NCBI GenBank assembly: GCA_003244125.1
Contig: QHBL01000021.1
Coordinates: forward strand, 1 to 5,889
Length of the DNA: 5,889 bases
Origin: Chthoniobacterales bacterium
Lineage (GTDB): Bacteria; Verrucomicrobiota; Verrucomicrobiae; Chthoniobacterales; UBA10450
Direction: 5' to 3'
The notes beneath the pieces were generated by a model. That model saw only the letters and a list, made by a program, of their open reading frames with translations, had not been told where the DNA came from and ran no database searches. The position numbers were made by a program, and so were the translations under genes. Position 1 is the stretch's first letter. Each line of letters starts with the position of its first letter. Below are positions 5,817 through 5,889 of this stretch, piece after piece.

Positions 5817-5889
5817 GCCGGCATAGCTCAGTTGGTAGAGCAGCTGATTTGTAATCAGCAGGTCGTCGGTTCGAATCCGTCTGCCGGCT
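5817..5889 (+). tRNA. tRNA-Thr (anticodon UGU)
   Basis: A complete 73-base cloverleaf without an encoded CCA. The acceptor stem GCCGGCA/TGCCGGC (5817-5823 with 5882-5888) is perfect. The D arm is GCTC...GAGC, and the anticodon stem GCTGA/TCAGC encloses the loop TTTGTAA with TGT at 5850-5852. The T loop is TTCGAAT, with discriminator base T at 5889. The T stem GTCGG/CCGTC carries one T-T mismatch (positions 50 and 64 in tRNA numbering). It decodes ACA and other ACN threonine codons. It is a plausible integration target for the neighbouring integrase. Confidence 0.95.

Noticed and set aside
1..5889. CRISPR array or tandem repeat
   Set aside because: No regularly spaced direct repeats were seen by eye on either strand.

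Overview
The window (moderate GC, densely coded) looks like an accessory region of an environmental bacterium. My best guess is Verrucomicrobiota: the style of the integrase N-terminus and of the MobF-type relaxase remnant recalls proteins I associate with that phylum. This is recollection, not a search result. Nothing here fixes the taxon.

Left (4-1662, + strand): a compact three-gene unit. A SigZ-like ECF sigma factor with a cysteine-bearing C-terminal tail is followed after 3 bases by an arsenite S-adenosylmethionine methyltransferase (ArsM). After 44 more bases comes a 52-residue predicted secreted peptide ending in a CCGGCC cluster. A perfect 12-bp hairpin closes the unit. The likely theme is sensing, methylating and perhaps sequestering arsenite or another thiophilic metal(loid). 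The peptide is the least familiar part.

Middle (1816-about 3157, - strand): two SAM-dependent methyltransferase genes in tandem, convergent with the ars unit. The downstream one is a complete family-3 (caffeoyl-CoA-type) O-methyltransferase. The upstream one has lost its 5' end, including the glycine-rich SAM-binding motif I. Where its homology stops (about 3150-3175), a 5'-truncated piece of a MobF/TraA-type conjugative relaxase-helicase begins on the opposite strand. This is a rearrangement junction that broke both genes.

Right (about 3156-5889): a decayed mobile-element end. It holds the relaxase C-terminal remnant, an unrecognised small protein, a zinc-ribbon/two-TM protein gene broken by two apparent frameshifts, an excisionase-like HTH protein and a complete tyrosine integrase convergent with it. 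A tRNA-Thr(UGU) ends exactly at the window edge. Int plus Xis next to a tRNA, with a relaxase fragment, suggests an integrative conjugative or mobilizable element that has lost most of its transfer genes. The tRNA orientation is not the usual one for insertion into a tRNA 3' end.

No CRISPR array, rRNA, intact insertion sequence or replication origin was seen. No stretch longer than about 300 bases lacks a gene or gene remnant.
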